Of a stretch of 64,000 nt of DNA, positions 52,050 to 60,329 are shown one piece after another (within the stretch, counting starts at the first letter, position 1; each line of letters starts with the position of its first letter). The stretch is from Bacteroidota bacterium (lineage in GTDB: Bacteria > Bacteroidota > Bacteroidia > Chitinophagales > Saprospiraceae): positions 248,001-312,000 of the forward strand of contig JAIUPL010000001.1 in the NCBI GenBank assembly GCA_020160935.1, written 5' to 3'. The translations under genes were made by a program, and so were the position numbers. A model generated the notes under the pieces. That model did no database searches and was not told the origin of the DNA. It saw only the letters and a program-made list of their open reading frames with translations.

Positions 52050-53084
52050 GTGTACGCACTTTTCAAACCCGTTCTGTTTCTTTTTTCTCCCGAAAAAGCC
52101 CACCGCATCACCGTGGCATTGCTCGATATGGCAGCCGCTATTCCGCCGGTCAACTGGCTGATGCGCCGTCTTTTTTGTGTAGAAAAACCGGCATTGACCC
52201 GACAACTTATGGGCCTGACTTTCCCCAACCCGGTAGGGCTGGCGGCCGGTTTCGACAAGGATGGAAAACACATCGAAGGATTGGCCTGCCTCGGGTTCGG
52301 ATTTATTGAAGTGGGCACCGTGACGCCGGTGGCGCAGGATGGCAACCCGCAGCCGCGCCTTTTCAGGCTGCCTGCCGACCGGGCACTCATCAATCGAATG
52401 GGCTTCAACAATGAAGGGCTGGAAGCGCTGGCGGCTCGTTTGAAGGCACTGCGTGCCCAAAAGCGCCTACTTTCGGTTTTGATTGGCGGCAACATTGGTA
52501 AAAACAAAATCACTCCCAACGAAGAAGCAGAAAACGATTATCTGCGTTGTTTTGAAGTGCTGTTTCCCTGGGTCGATTACTTTGTGGTGAATGTCAGTTC
52601 GCCCAACACTCCCAATCTGCGTGCACTCCAGGAAAAAGAGCCGCTCACCCGACTGCTTTCGCTGCTTCAGGAGCAAAACAGGGCCAAAGAAACCCCCAAA
52701 CCCATTTTACTGAAAATTGCGCCCGACCTGAGCGAAGAACAACTAAACGACGTGGCCGACATCGTGCAGGCTACCGGTCTGGAAGGGGTCATTGCCACCA
52801 ATACCACCATTGCAAGAGCGGGTTTGAAAACGCCTGAAAATGTGCTGGAAAATATCGGCGCAGGAGGACTCAGTGGCGCCCCGCTGCAAGCCCGTTCTAC
52901 AGAGGTAATTCGCCTGCTGCGTTCAAAACTTGGTGCCGGATTCGTCATCATCGGCGTCGGTGGGATCGATTCTGCTGAATCGGCCCGGGAAAAAATGGAG
53001 GCCGGCGCCGATCTGGTTCAGGTGTATAGCGGCCTGGTGTATGAAGGGCCGGGGCTGGTAGGGAAGATATTGAGGGGTGTTTGA
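52050..53084 (+). CDS. pyrD: Quinone-dependent dihydroorotate dehydrogenase
   Basis: 344 residues from a GTG at 52050 (read as MYALFKPVLFLFSPEKAHRI), which matches the class 2 N-terminus; the ATG at 51990 adds 20 residues with no family resemblance. The N-terminal amphipathic helix pair binds the inner membrane. FMN-site segments are GLTFPNPVGLAAGFDKDGK near 55 and GFGFIEVGTVTP near 84. The catalytic Ser is in NVSSPNTPNLRAL near 178. KIAPDLS near 227 and IGVGGIDSAESAREKMEAGA near 300 follow. It oxidises dihydroorotate to orotate in pyrimidine synthesis. Its stop lies inside the left arm of a long palindrome. Confidence 0.93.
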   Translation: MYALFKPVLFLFSPEKAHRITVALLDMAAAIPPVNWLMRRLFCVEKPALTRQLMGLTFPNPVGLAAGFDKDGKHIEGLACLGFGFIEVGTVTPVAQDGNPQPRLFRLPADRALINRMGFNNEGLEALAARLKALRAQKRLLSVLIGGNIGKNKITPNEEAENDYLRCFEVLFPWVDYFVVNVSSPNTPNLRALQEKEPLTRLLSLLQEQNRAKETPKPILLKIAPDLSEEQLNDVADIVQATGLEGVIATNTTIARAGLKTPENVLENIGAGGLSGAPLQARSTEVIRLLRSKLGAGFVIIGVGGIDSAESAREKMEAGADLVQVYSGLVYEGPGLVGKILRGV

Positions 53085-53249
53085 ACAGGATTCGAGTTTG
53101 AACAGGATTTCGGGGAGTTAAAGGATTAGAAGGATTCCTGCCTTATCGTTGACAATTCTTGAAATTTTCTTCAATTTTATACATCAAGGCAGGAATCCTT
53201 CTAATCCTTTAACTCCCCGAAATCCTATTCAAACTCAAATCCTGTTCAA
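53081..53249. repeat. 64-bp-arm inverted repeat filling the pyrD/isomerase gap
   Basis: Arms 53081-53144 and 53186-53249 are complementary over 64 bp with two mismatches and a 41-nt loop. The arm contains the word TTGAACAGGATT twice plus GGGGAGTTAAAGGATTAG. The left arm begins one base before the pyrD TGA and the right arm ends 2 bp before the stop of the opposing gene, so the hairpin occupies exactly the convergent gap. Confidence 0.95.
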
Positions 53250-53251
53250 CC

Positions 53252-54304
53252 TCAAATCCCGATAATCTTCTTCAAAAATCCTTCGTCAATATCCGCGCCG
53301 GCAAAATCGTCGAACGCCCGTTCAGTTACCTTGATGATGTGATCCTGAATAAACGGTGCACCTTCACGGGCGCCCTGCTCCGAATCCTTGATGCAGCATT
53401 CCCATTCGAGTACGGCCCAGCCTTTGTAGTCGTATTGTGCCAGTTTGGAGAAAATGGAAGCAAAATCCACCTGACCGTCACCGAGGGAGCGGAAGCGGCC
53501 CGGCCGGTCGATCCAGCCCTGATAGCCTCCGTACACACCGCTTTTTCCGGTTGGATTGAACTCGGCGTCTTTTACGTGGAACATTTTGATGCGTTCGTGG
53601 TAAAAATCGATGTATTGAAGGTAGTCGAGTTGTTGCAGTACGAAGTGCGACGGGTCGTACAGGATATGGCAGCGCTGGTGGTTGCCTGTGGCTTCCAGAA
53701 ACCGTTCAAAGGTGATGCCGTCGTGCAGGTCTTCGCCGGGGTGAATTTCATAGCACAAATCGACGCCTGCTTCGTCGAAAGCATTCAGAATGGGCAGCCA
53801 GCGATTGGCCAGTTCACGAAAACCCATTTCTACCAGTCCGGCAGGGCGCTGCGGCCACGGATAAACGGTATGCCAGATCAGGGCGCCGGAAAAGGTCACG
53901 TGTGCATCGAGGCCCAGGTTGCGGCTGGCTTTGGCGGCCTGTTTCAAGGTTTCTACTGCCCAGGCGGTGCGTTCTTTGGGTTTGCCATGCAGATGCGCCG
54001 GAGCGAAAGCGTCGAACATGAGGTCGTATGCCGGGTGCACGGCCACCAATTGTCCTTGCAGGTGTGTGGAAAGTTCGGTGATCTGAACACCGCAGGCTTC
54101 CACGCGGCCTTTCAGGTCGTCGCAATAGGCTTTGCTTTCGGCGGCTTTTTCCAGATCGATCAGCCGGCTATCCCAGGTTGGAATTTGTACGCCGACGTAT
54201 CCGAGGGATGCTGCCCATTTGCAGATACTTTCGAGCGAATTAAACGGGGCTTTGTCGCCCATAAACTGAGCCAGGAAGATAGCGGGACCTTTGATTGTTT
54301 GCAT
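53252..54304 (-). CDS. Sugar phosphate isomerase/epimerase (xylose isomerase-like TIM barrel)
   Basis: 350 residues. TIM-barrel strands and metal ligands of the AP-endonuclease-2 fold are visible: VGVQIPTWDSRLIDL near 37, CYEIHPGEDLHDG near 187 (Glu and His ligands), ILYDPSHFVLQQ near 213 (Asp and His), MFHVKDAEF near 240, and WAVLEWECCIKD near 295 (final Glu). The set is complete, so the enzyme should be active on a sugar or inositol derivative. No signal peptide is present. No sugar pathway genes are adjacent, so the substrate is open. Confidence 0.82.
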   Translation of the reverse strand: MQTIKGPAIFLAQFMGDKAPFNSLESICKWAASLGYVGVQIPTWDSRLIDLEKAAESKAYCDDLKGRVEACGVQITELSTHLQGQLVAVHPAYDLMFDAFAPAHLHGKPKERTAWAVETLKQAAKASRNLGLDAHVTFSGALIWHTVYPWPQRPAGLVEMGFRELANRWLPILNAFDEAGVDLCYEIHPGEDLHDGITFERFLEATGNHQRCHILYDPSHFVLQQLDYLQYIDFYHERIKMFHVKDAEFNPTGKSGVYGGYQGWIDRPGRFRSLGDGQVDFASIFSKLAQYDYKGWAVLEWECCIKDSEQGAREGAPFIQDHIIKVTERAFDDFAGADIDEGFLKKIIGI

Positions 54305-54448
54305 GACGTTTTGAATGTATAGTGCGAAGTCAATATTTCGTGTAAGGTAGTCGGGGTTTGCCGCCGCAATTTACACCAGTGCTCTTTTCAGGAGAAAAAG
54401 CGTGAATTTTTTTTTCTTATTTCCCAGAATTTTACTAAAGTTGCAACC

Positions 54449-55720
54449 ATGATGGAATGGATACTGATTTTTGTTTTTGTAATAGGCTATGCTGCCATTA
54501 CCCTCGAGCATTCGATAAAGATTGACAAATCCGCTTCCGCCCTGCTCACCGGGGTGTTGTGTTGGGTGGTGTATGTGATGGCTACTTCCGACAAGGAAAT
54601 GGTGACGGCCCAACTGGACGAGCACATGGCTGGCATTGCCCAGATTCTGTTTTTTCTGCTGGGCGCCATGGTAATCGTGGAGTTGATCGACGCCCATGAT
54701 GGTTTTGAAATTGTGACAGAGCGCATCCGCACCACCCGGAAACGGGCATTGCTGTGGATTTTGATGCCTATCACCTTTTTCCTGTCGGCCGTGCTCGATA
54801 ATCTTACAACGACCATTGTCATGGTCAGTTTGCTGCGCAAAATCATCGCCGATCCGGAAGACCGGATGCTATTTGCGGGTATGGTAGTCATTGCCGCCAA
54901 TGCCGGTGGCGCCTGGTCGCCGATGGGCGATGTAACGACTACCATGCTCTGGACAGGCGGGCAGATTTCAGCGGCCAATATCATCCGTATGCTGATTTTG
55001 CCCAGCGCGGTATGCCTCTTATTGCCATCTCTGGCCGTTCATTTTCGCTTGAAAGGAAATGTAGAAACACCCGTTGTAGTGCCCGAAGTCAACAAAATAC
55101 CTTCCACTCCACAGGAGCGCAAATGGGTATTCGGCATCGGAGTGGCCGTTTTGTTGTTCGTTCCCGTTTTTAAAACGGTCACACACCTGCCTCCGTTTAT
55201 GGGCGTTTTGCTGGGCCTGGGCGTTATGTGGCTCGCAACGGAACTGATCCACAGCGGCAAGGACCAGGCCGACAGAAGCCCCCTTTCGGTGGTACATGCC
55301 CTTCGGAAAATCGATACGCCAAGTATTCTCTTTTTCCTGGGCATTCTGGTGGCCATTTCGGCGTTGGAAAGCGCACACTTGCTGGTCGAACTGGCCACCT
55401 GGCTCGATCGTTCTGTGGGCAACATCACCGCCATCGGAATTTCCATCGGATTTCTGTCGGCCATCGTAGACAATGTGCCGCTGGTAGCCGCTGCACAAGG
55501 CATGTACACACTGGAACAATACCCGCACGACCATTTCTTCTGGGAATTTCTGGCCTATTGTGCAGGCACTGGCGGCAGCGCACTCATCATTGGATCGGCA
55601 GCAGGTGTAGCCGCGATGGGTATGGAAAACATCTCGTTTTTCTGGTATTTGAAACGAATTACGCCCCTGGCCGTGCTGGGGTATTTGGGCGGGGCGCTGG
55701 TGTATGTACTGGTTCAATAA
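54449..55720 (+). CDS. nhaD: NhaD-type sodium/proton antiporter
   Basis: 423 residues with about 11-12 hydrophobic segments. NhaD hallmarks are FFLSAVLDNLTTTIVMVSLL near residue 110 and AANAGGAWSPMGDVTTTMLW near 150, with a symmetric second half GFLSAIVDNVPLVAAAQGMY near 335 and AGTGGSALIIGSAAGVAAMG near 375. It exchanges internal Na+ or Li+ for external H+ in the inner membrane. Two ATGs (54449, 54452) stand at the start. A perfect 57-bp palindrome begins at the base after its stop codon. A second, CPA1-type antiporter is encoded 0.9 kb away on the other strand. Confidence 0.9.
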   Translation: MMEWILIFVFVIGYAAITLEHSIKIDKSASALLTGVLCWVVYVMATSDKEMVTAQLDEHMAGIAQILFFLLGAMVIVELIDAHDGFEIVTERIRTTRKRALLWILMPITFFLSAVLDNLTTTIVMVSLLRKIIADPEDRMLFAGMVVIAANAGGAWSPMGDVTTTMLWTGGQISAANIIRMLILPSAVCLLLPSLAVHFRLKGNVETPVVVPEVNKIPSTPQERKWVFGIGVAVLLFVPVFKTVTHLPPFMGVLLGLGVMWLATELIHSGKDQADRSPLSVVHALRKIDTPSILFFLGILVAISALESAHLLVELATWLDRSVGNITAIGISIGFLSAIVDNVPLVAAAQGMYTLEQYPHDHFFWEFLAYCAGTGGSALIIGSAAGVAAMGMENISFFWYLKRITPLAVLGYLGGALVYVLVQ

Positions 55721-55850
55721 GTCCTGAGTCGACAGTCCTGAGTCCTGAGTCTGTAGAGTTGACCATTTACCTTTGGCTTTTCTTAATAAAGATGCCAAAG
55801 GTAAATGGTCAACTCTACAGACTCAGGACTCAGGACTGTCGACTCAGGAC
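55721..55850. repeat. Perfect 57-bp inverted repeat with GTCCTGAGT words
   Basis: Arms 55721-55777 and 55794-55850 are perfectly complementary over 57 bp, with a 16-nt loop. The outer part is built from the word GTCCTGAGT repeated three times with a GTCGACAG insertion. It starts at the base after the nhaD TAA and ends 2 bp before the opposing TAG, so it fills the entire convergent gap. It would work as a very strong bidirectional terminator or as a recoverable hairpin at both mRNA ends. Confidence 0.97.
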
Positions 55851-55852
55851 TC

Positions 55853-56560
55853 CTAACACCTGGCCATTTTTTTCTTGTGGCCAATTTTCCCTTTCTCTGC
55901 CGCATTTTTAATGTAAGAAGTAGCCAAAGGCACCTGGCAGGAGGTGCCACCCATATCTACATACACTTCTCCTATTTTTTCGGCAATTTTCATGGCATAG
56001 TCGTGCAGTGGAAGCACCGAAATGCCGCAAGCCGTCACAAATCCGTTCATTGTATACCTGACCCTGTTCGGGGCTTGTTTCACAGAATCAGCCACCCGAT
56101 CGAGCAGTTTTTTCAGGCGATCTGTATCCAGTTCGCTGTCGGGGCGAATTGTGCAGAGGCTGCTCAGGGTAGCCCAGCCGGAAGAGGCAATGGATTCCTG
56201 TGGTGCATCGATCCATTCGAGCGCCAGTTCCCAGCCATGAGGACTTTCAGCCGCCACCCACGCTACGGTGTATTCACTGATCATGTGCCAGGAGGCGCGT
56301 TCGGCCCAGCGTTGCAATTCGGCCTTCGAAATCTTTTTTTCATCAGCAATGAGCCCAGCCAGGTACATGGCGTCGGAATTTCCTGTTTCGTACAGTGAAA
56401 GAGACAGGTTATGGTCTTTTTTGACGCTTTTGACGATCGTTTTCATGTCGCCGACTTTCACGCCGAAAAAGGGTTCACGCGCGCCATGCCGCAGGAATGT
56501 TTTTTTAGTCTGTTCGCTGCCCATTTGCTGAAGGGCTTGCATGATTTCTTCGGTGGTCAT
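55853..56560 (-). CDS. AlkD-like DNA alkylation repair protein (copy 2)
   Basis: 235 residues. The family start EEIMQALQQMGSEQTKKTFL, then PFFGVKVGDMKTIVK near 30-45, fits the AlkD group that begins with this GV-VGD motif. The helical HEAT-like body continues with RASWHMISEYTVAWVAAES near 88 (Trp in the DNA-facing groove). It ends with a basic tail (KIGHKKKMARC). It shares little sequence with the other copy at 50123 and probably represents a different subfamily. Its start is preceded by GTGAGTGG-type word repeats. Confidence 0.82.
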   Translation of the reverse strand: MTTEEIMQALQQMGSEQTKKTFLRHGAREPFFGVKVGDMKTIVKSVKKDHNLSLSLYETGNSDAMYLAGLIADEKKISKAELQRWAERASWHMISEYTVAWVAAESPHGWELALEWIDAPQESIASSGWATLSSLCTIRPDSELDTDRLKKLLDRVADSVKQAPNRVRYTMNGFVTACGISVLPLHDYAMKIAEKIGEVYVDMGGTSCQVPLATSYIKNAAEKGKIGHKKKMARC

Positions 56561-56592
56561 GTGGTGAGTGGTGAGTGGTGAGTGGTGAGTAG
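56561..56592. repeat. GTGAGTGGTGAGTG direct repeats
   Basis: Four copies of the heptamer GTGAGTG/GTGGTGA lie between the start of the AlkD-like gene and the antiporter gene's stop, on the minus strand immediately upstream of the ATG. The same word (as CACTCACCACTCAC) ends the crcB gene near 47930. Confidence 0.8.
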
Positions 56593-56602
56593 GATGGAGT
56601 GG

Positions 56603-57826
56603 TCAGGTAGGTATTTTGGACTTTTTTTCAACTTTTCCGACGCCGGTAAATTTGGCGGCAGTAGCCACTGTAGTGCCTTGTACCAGTATGGAAACGGTAA
56701 CAATAATAAAGGCAATATTCAAAATTTTCATGGCTTCCGGTACTTTTCCCACTACAGGAATCAGGGCAAATACGATTGGGGTGGCGCCGCGCAAGCCTAC
56801 CCAGGCAAAAAATGTTTGCGCCCGCCATGTCATATTCCTGAAAAATGCCAGGGAGGCAAACACACCGACAGGCCGTGCAACAAAAATAAGCAATGCCGCC
56901 ATTAATAATCCCTCGCGCATGACTTCGGGCAAGTTGTAAATTTTTACCTGCAAACCCAGAATCAGGAACAGCGCCGTTTCCATCAGCCAGGACAGGCTTT
57001 CAAAAAAATGTACGTTGATATCGCGTTGAACCCATGGAGAATTGCCCAAAATAATACCCGCCACATATACTGCCAGAAAAGCGCTGCCATCCAGCAAGTG
57101 GTTTACAGCGTATAAAATGACCACCCACGCCAATAACACAATCGGAAATTGCCCGCGTTTGAGCGGAATACGGCGTACCAGCAACAGAATGGATTTGCCC
57201 GCCAGAAAACCTGTGCCCAGTCCGATCAGCATCGACTGGATAAAATCAAATGCCAGTTTGGTGGCAGGAACCTCCACTGCGGTGGCCGCCATCAGTGCAC
57301 TCAGGCTCACGGTAAGAAAAAAAGCCATCGGATCGTTGGCGCCCGATTCGAGTTCCAGCACTTCCCGCGCACCTCTGTTGAGTTTCAGGTTACTGTTTTC
57401 CAGAATGGAAAAAACAGCCGCCGCATCGGTGCCGGATACCACGGCGCCCAGCAACAGCGATTGCAGCCAGGGCCAGCCCAGCAGCCAGTGCGCCAGCGCG
57501 CCGAACGCAGCCATGGTCAGCAAAACGCCCAGCGTAGCCAGGGATACGCCTCGCCATAAAATGGGTTTGAAGGCATTCCAGTTGGACTCAAACCCGCCCG
57601 TGAAAATGATGACACATAGGGCCAGTTCGCTGATGTGCAGCGTCAAAGAAGGGTTATTGTAGTAAAAATCGTATTCACCTCCGTTGCCCAAAGACAGTCC
57701 AATTGCCAACGTAACCAGGAGTGAGGGCGCGCCAAAACGCGACGCAAAACGATTGACAATGATATTCAGAATAATGAGCGCCGCAGCAAGTAGTAATATC
57801 GTCGGGTAAGTAAGGTGCATATTCAA
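56603..57826 (-). CDS. CPA1/NhaP-type cation:proton antiporter
   Basis: 407 residues with about 12 hydrophobic segments. The CPA core is visible: SLLLGAVVSGTDAAAVFSIL near 120 with the Asp of the SGTDAAAVF motif, and SGANDPMAFFLTVSLSAL near 160 with the ND pair of the electroneutral CPA1 type. ARPVGVFASLAF near 310 and GLRGATPIVFALIPVV near 345 follow. It should exchange Na+ or K+ for H+ in the inner membrane. The C-terminus is short and without a TrkA-C domain. The downstream AlkD-like gene is 43 bp away and may be co-transcribed. Confidence 0.88.
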   Translation of the reverse strand: MNMHLTYPTILLLAAALIILNIIVNRFASRFGAPSLLVTLAIGLSLGNGGEYDFYYNNPSLTLHISELALCVIIFTGGFESNWNAFKPILWRGVSLATLGVLLTMAAFGALAHWLLGWPWLQSLLLGAVVSGTDAAAVFSILENSNLKLNRGAREVLELESGANDPMAFFLTVSLSALMAATAVEVPATKLAFDFIQSMLIGLGTGFLAGKSILLLVRRIPLKRGQFPIVLLAWVVILYAVNHLLDGSAFLAVYVAGIILGNSPWVQRDINVHFFESLSWLMETALFLILGLQVKIYNLPEVMREGLLMAALLIFVARPVGVFASLAFFRNMTWRAQTFFAWVGLRGATPIVFALIPVVGKVPEAMKILNIAFIIVTVSILVQGTTVATAAKFTGVGKVEKKSKIPT

Positions 57827-57991
57827 TCGAGTGTGGGCTGGATTACGTTGAACGTGAGAAATTATCAGTGGTTACATTCTCTTATAACTCCATTCGTACC
57901 CGAAGGTTGACATTCGTCATCATACAGGGTGCTGCGGCTCATCTTCCTGAAGGCCCGATCGGCCGTAATCTTGCATTGTTTTCCGAAACAA

Positions 57992-59350
57992 ATGCCTATG
58001 AATACGACCCTCCTGTCAAAATACGACGTCGCAGCCCCTCGCTACACCAGTTACCCCACGGTGCCCTACTGGTCGGAGCCATTGCCAGAGCCCGCGGCAT
58101 GGCTTCAACACGTCAGCAGCGCCGTACAAGCCGACCGCAGCATCAGCCTGTACATTCACCTGCCATTTTGCGACAGCCTGTGTACTTATTGCGGTTGCAA
58201 CAAACATATTACGAAAAATCACGCCGTAGAACATCCCTACATCCAGGCGGTTTTGCGCGAATGGGCCATGTATCGCGATGCCATGCCTGTAAAACCTGTG
58301 CTTCGGGAACTGCACTTGGGCGGCGGCACGCCTACCTTTTTTTCGCCCGAAAACCTTCAGTTTTTGCTGGAAAACATCCTGCAAGACGTGGAAATTGCCC
58401 CTCAGCACGATTTTGGATTCGAGGCGCATCCCTGGAGCACCACAGAAGCGCATTTACAAACCCTGTTCAATCTGGGCTTCCGACGTGTCAGCATCGGCGT
58501 GCAGGATTTTGATGAAGACCTGATGCGCCTGGTTAATCGCCGGCAAACCATCGATTCGGTCGTGCGCTGTACCGAACTGGCGCGCCAGATTGGCTACGAT
58601 TCGGTCAACTACGATCTTATTTTTGGACTCCCAAAACAAACCCTGACGCACATTCAGGAAGATGCCCGCTACATCGCCCGCCTCAAACCCGATCGCATCG
58701 CTTTTTACAGTTATGCACACGTACCGTGGCTGAAACGCAGCCAGTGCGCCTATTCGGAAGAAGATTTGCCCGTGGGCGCTGAAAAAAGAAAATTGTACGA
58801 AGAGGGCCGCCGACTTTTTGAAACGGAAGGTTATGTGGAAATCGGCATGGATCATTTCGCACTCCCCCACGATTCCCTGTCAAAAGCCCTGGGCGATAAA
58901 ACCCTGCACCGCAATTTTATGGGCTATACGCCCTATAAAACCCGGCTGATGATCGGTCTGGGCGCTTCTGCCATCGGCGACACCTGGGATGCCTTCATGC
59001 AAAACGAAAAAACCATTGCTGAATACCAGCAACGCGTACAAGCCGGCGAACTGCCCGTACTAAGAAGTCATGTGCTGGATGAAACGGATCAATCGGTCCG
59101 TTCCCATATTCTGCGCCTGATGACCACCTTTGAAACGCAGTGGACGCCCGCCGAGGCAGAACAGGAATGGCTGCAACAGGCGCTTGGTCGCTTGGAGCCG
59201 CTGGTGCTGGACGGGTTGATTATGCTCGAGCCCTTTCACATCCGTGTCACGGAAGAGGGGCGCAATTTCCTGCGCAATATCTGTATGGCTTTTGATGCCC
59301 GTTATTGGAAAAAACAACCGGAGGGCCGTTTGTTTAGCCAGGCGGTGTGA
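57992..59350 (+). CDS. hemN: Oxygen-independent coproporphyrinogen III oxidase
   Basis: 452 residues from ATG 57992 (an ATG two codons later is equally possible); an ATG at 57929 is too early by comparison with the family. The radical SAM motif is LPFCDSLCTYCGCNK near residues 56-70, with the extra Cys (CxxxCxxCxC) of true HemN. LHLGGGTPTFFS near 108, GVQDFDEDL near 172 and NYDLIFGLPKQT near 210 are HemN hallmarks. The length is close to E. coli HemN (457) and the N-terminal tyrosine-rich region (KYDVAAPRYTSYPT) is that of HemN, not the HemW homologue. It makes protoporphyrinogen IX under low oxygen. Confidence 0.94.
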   Translation: MPMNTTLLSKYDVAAPRYTSYPTVPYWSEPLPEPAAWLQHVSSAVQADRSISLYIHLPFCDSLCTYCGCNKHITKNHAVEHPYIQAVLREWAMYRDAMPVKPVLRELHLGGGTPTFFSPENLQFLLENILQDVEIAPQHDFGFEAHPWSTTEAHLQTLFNLGFRRVSIGVQDFDEDLMRLVNRRQTIDSVVRCTELARQIGYDSVNYDLIFGLPKQTLTHIQEDARYIARLKPDRIAFYSYAHVPWLKRSQCAYSEEDLPVGAEKRKLYEEGRRLFETEGYVEIGMDHFALPHDSLSKALGDKTLHRNFMGYTPYKTRLMIGLGASAIGDTWDAFMQNEKTIAEYQQRVQAGELPVLRSHVLDETDQSVRSHILRLMTTFETQWTPAEAEQEWLQQALGRLEPLVLDGLIMLEPFHIRVTEEGRNFLRNICMAFDARYWKKQPEGRLFSQAV

Positions 59351-59442
59351 AGCGAATGGCTTGATATATCTGGGCGTTGGGCTTTTACTCGTGGTAGCAA
59401 GATGAAGCAGATTATTATGGCTTCATGGCCATTATTCTGCTC

Positions 59443-59555
59443 TGTACACTCTACGCTTTGTGTCCCTTGTGCAACCTTTGTGTTCTTAGTGGTTAAATTA
59501 TTTTACCACAAGGGACACAAAGGTTGCACAAGGGACACAAAGCGTAGCGTGTGCC
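59443..59555. repeat. 52-bp-arm inverted repeat, CTACGC/TTGTGTCC family
   Basis: Arms 59443-59494 and 59504-59555 are complementary with about eight mismatches, concentrated at the ends; the central CTACGCTTTGTGTCCCTTGT and CAACCTTTGTG pair perfectly. Loop 9 nt. Belongs to the same family as 13132-13254. It lies between convergent hemN and the following minus-strand gene. The rest of 59351-59633 holds nothing recognisable. Confidence 0.93.
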
Positions 59556-59633
59556 TAATTTTTCCAAATCGTTTTTGATGATAATTTGCGGTAATCCGTT
59601 CTTCCAGCCTGCTACGCTGAGGAGAACACACGC

Positions 59634-60317
59634 TCAGTTCTCCGCCACAAACCGGCAAAAATCTTCTGCCACCAGCAACGTCCTGCCCTTGTAATAGCGC
59701 CGGGCTTGCAAGAGTTGTTGCATCGCAGGTTCTATTTCCGGCTCTTTGTCTATAAATGTGCGAAGGGTGCGCAGCACCTTGAAATACCGCGCCAGGTCGT
59801 TTTGCTGTGGAATGTCGCGCGAGCCGAATCGGGTAAGCGTCGTTTGAAACACCGGAAAATCGTACGGAGCATAGTTGTCCGGATACCGAAAAGCCAGGTA
59901 CAACGCTATCATTTGAAAATCGCCGTGGTAGTGGTTGTTTTCCACCGTCGTCACTTTGGCTTTTTTGTAGTCCTGCAACAAGGCATCGCACCCGAACAAA
60001 AACCTGCCGATACGGCCTTCTACCTCTTTGGTTTCATTCAACAGATCGTTGAACATCAAACGCACGGTCATCGGGTCGAATTTCCAGAACTCCGTCATCA
60101 TCCGCTTGGGGTACCATTGTGCCGTTTGCCACATACGCCGCGTTTCGGTATTTAGAAAACTGCGCTCGAACATGTCGGCCGGATCGGCAGCATCGAGGTT
60201 CCAATTGTCCTGAAAATGCTGCAACGACTCCCATTTATGGGCAAAAGGGTGGGTTTTCTGGGCGCACAACCAGTTTTTATACGCCGCAACCGAGGACTGG
60301 ATTTTAGCCAAAATCAT
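59634..60317 (-). CDS. Conserved-looking protein of unknown function
   Basis: 227 residues, soluble, rich in aromatic residues. The N-terminus (WESLQHFQDNWNLDAADPAD, then MFERSFLNTETRRMW) and YPKRMMTEFWKFDPMTVRLM look like a domain that accompanies McrB-type GTPases in some restriction systems. That resemblance is from memory and weak, and no McrB or McrC gene is nearby. The C-terminal half is helical (ARYFKVLRTLRTFIDKEPEI). It lies 12 bp after the stop of the AlkB-like gene on the same strand and may be in one transcript with it. Confidence 0.6.
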   Translation of the reverse strand: MILAKIQSSVAAYKNWLCAQKTHPFAHKWESLQHFQDNWNLDAADPADMFERSFLNTETRRMWQTAQWYPKRMMTEFWKFDPMTVRLMFNDLLNETKEVEGRIGRFLFGCDALLQDYKKAKVTTVENNHYHGDFQMIALYLAFRYPDNYAPYDFPVFQTTLTRFGSRDIPQQNDLARYFKVLRTLRTFIDKEPEIEPAMQQLLQARRYYKGRTLLVAEDFCRFVAEN

Positions 60318-60329
60318 ACAATCAAGTAT

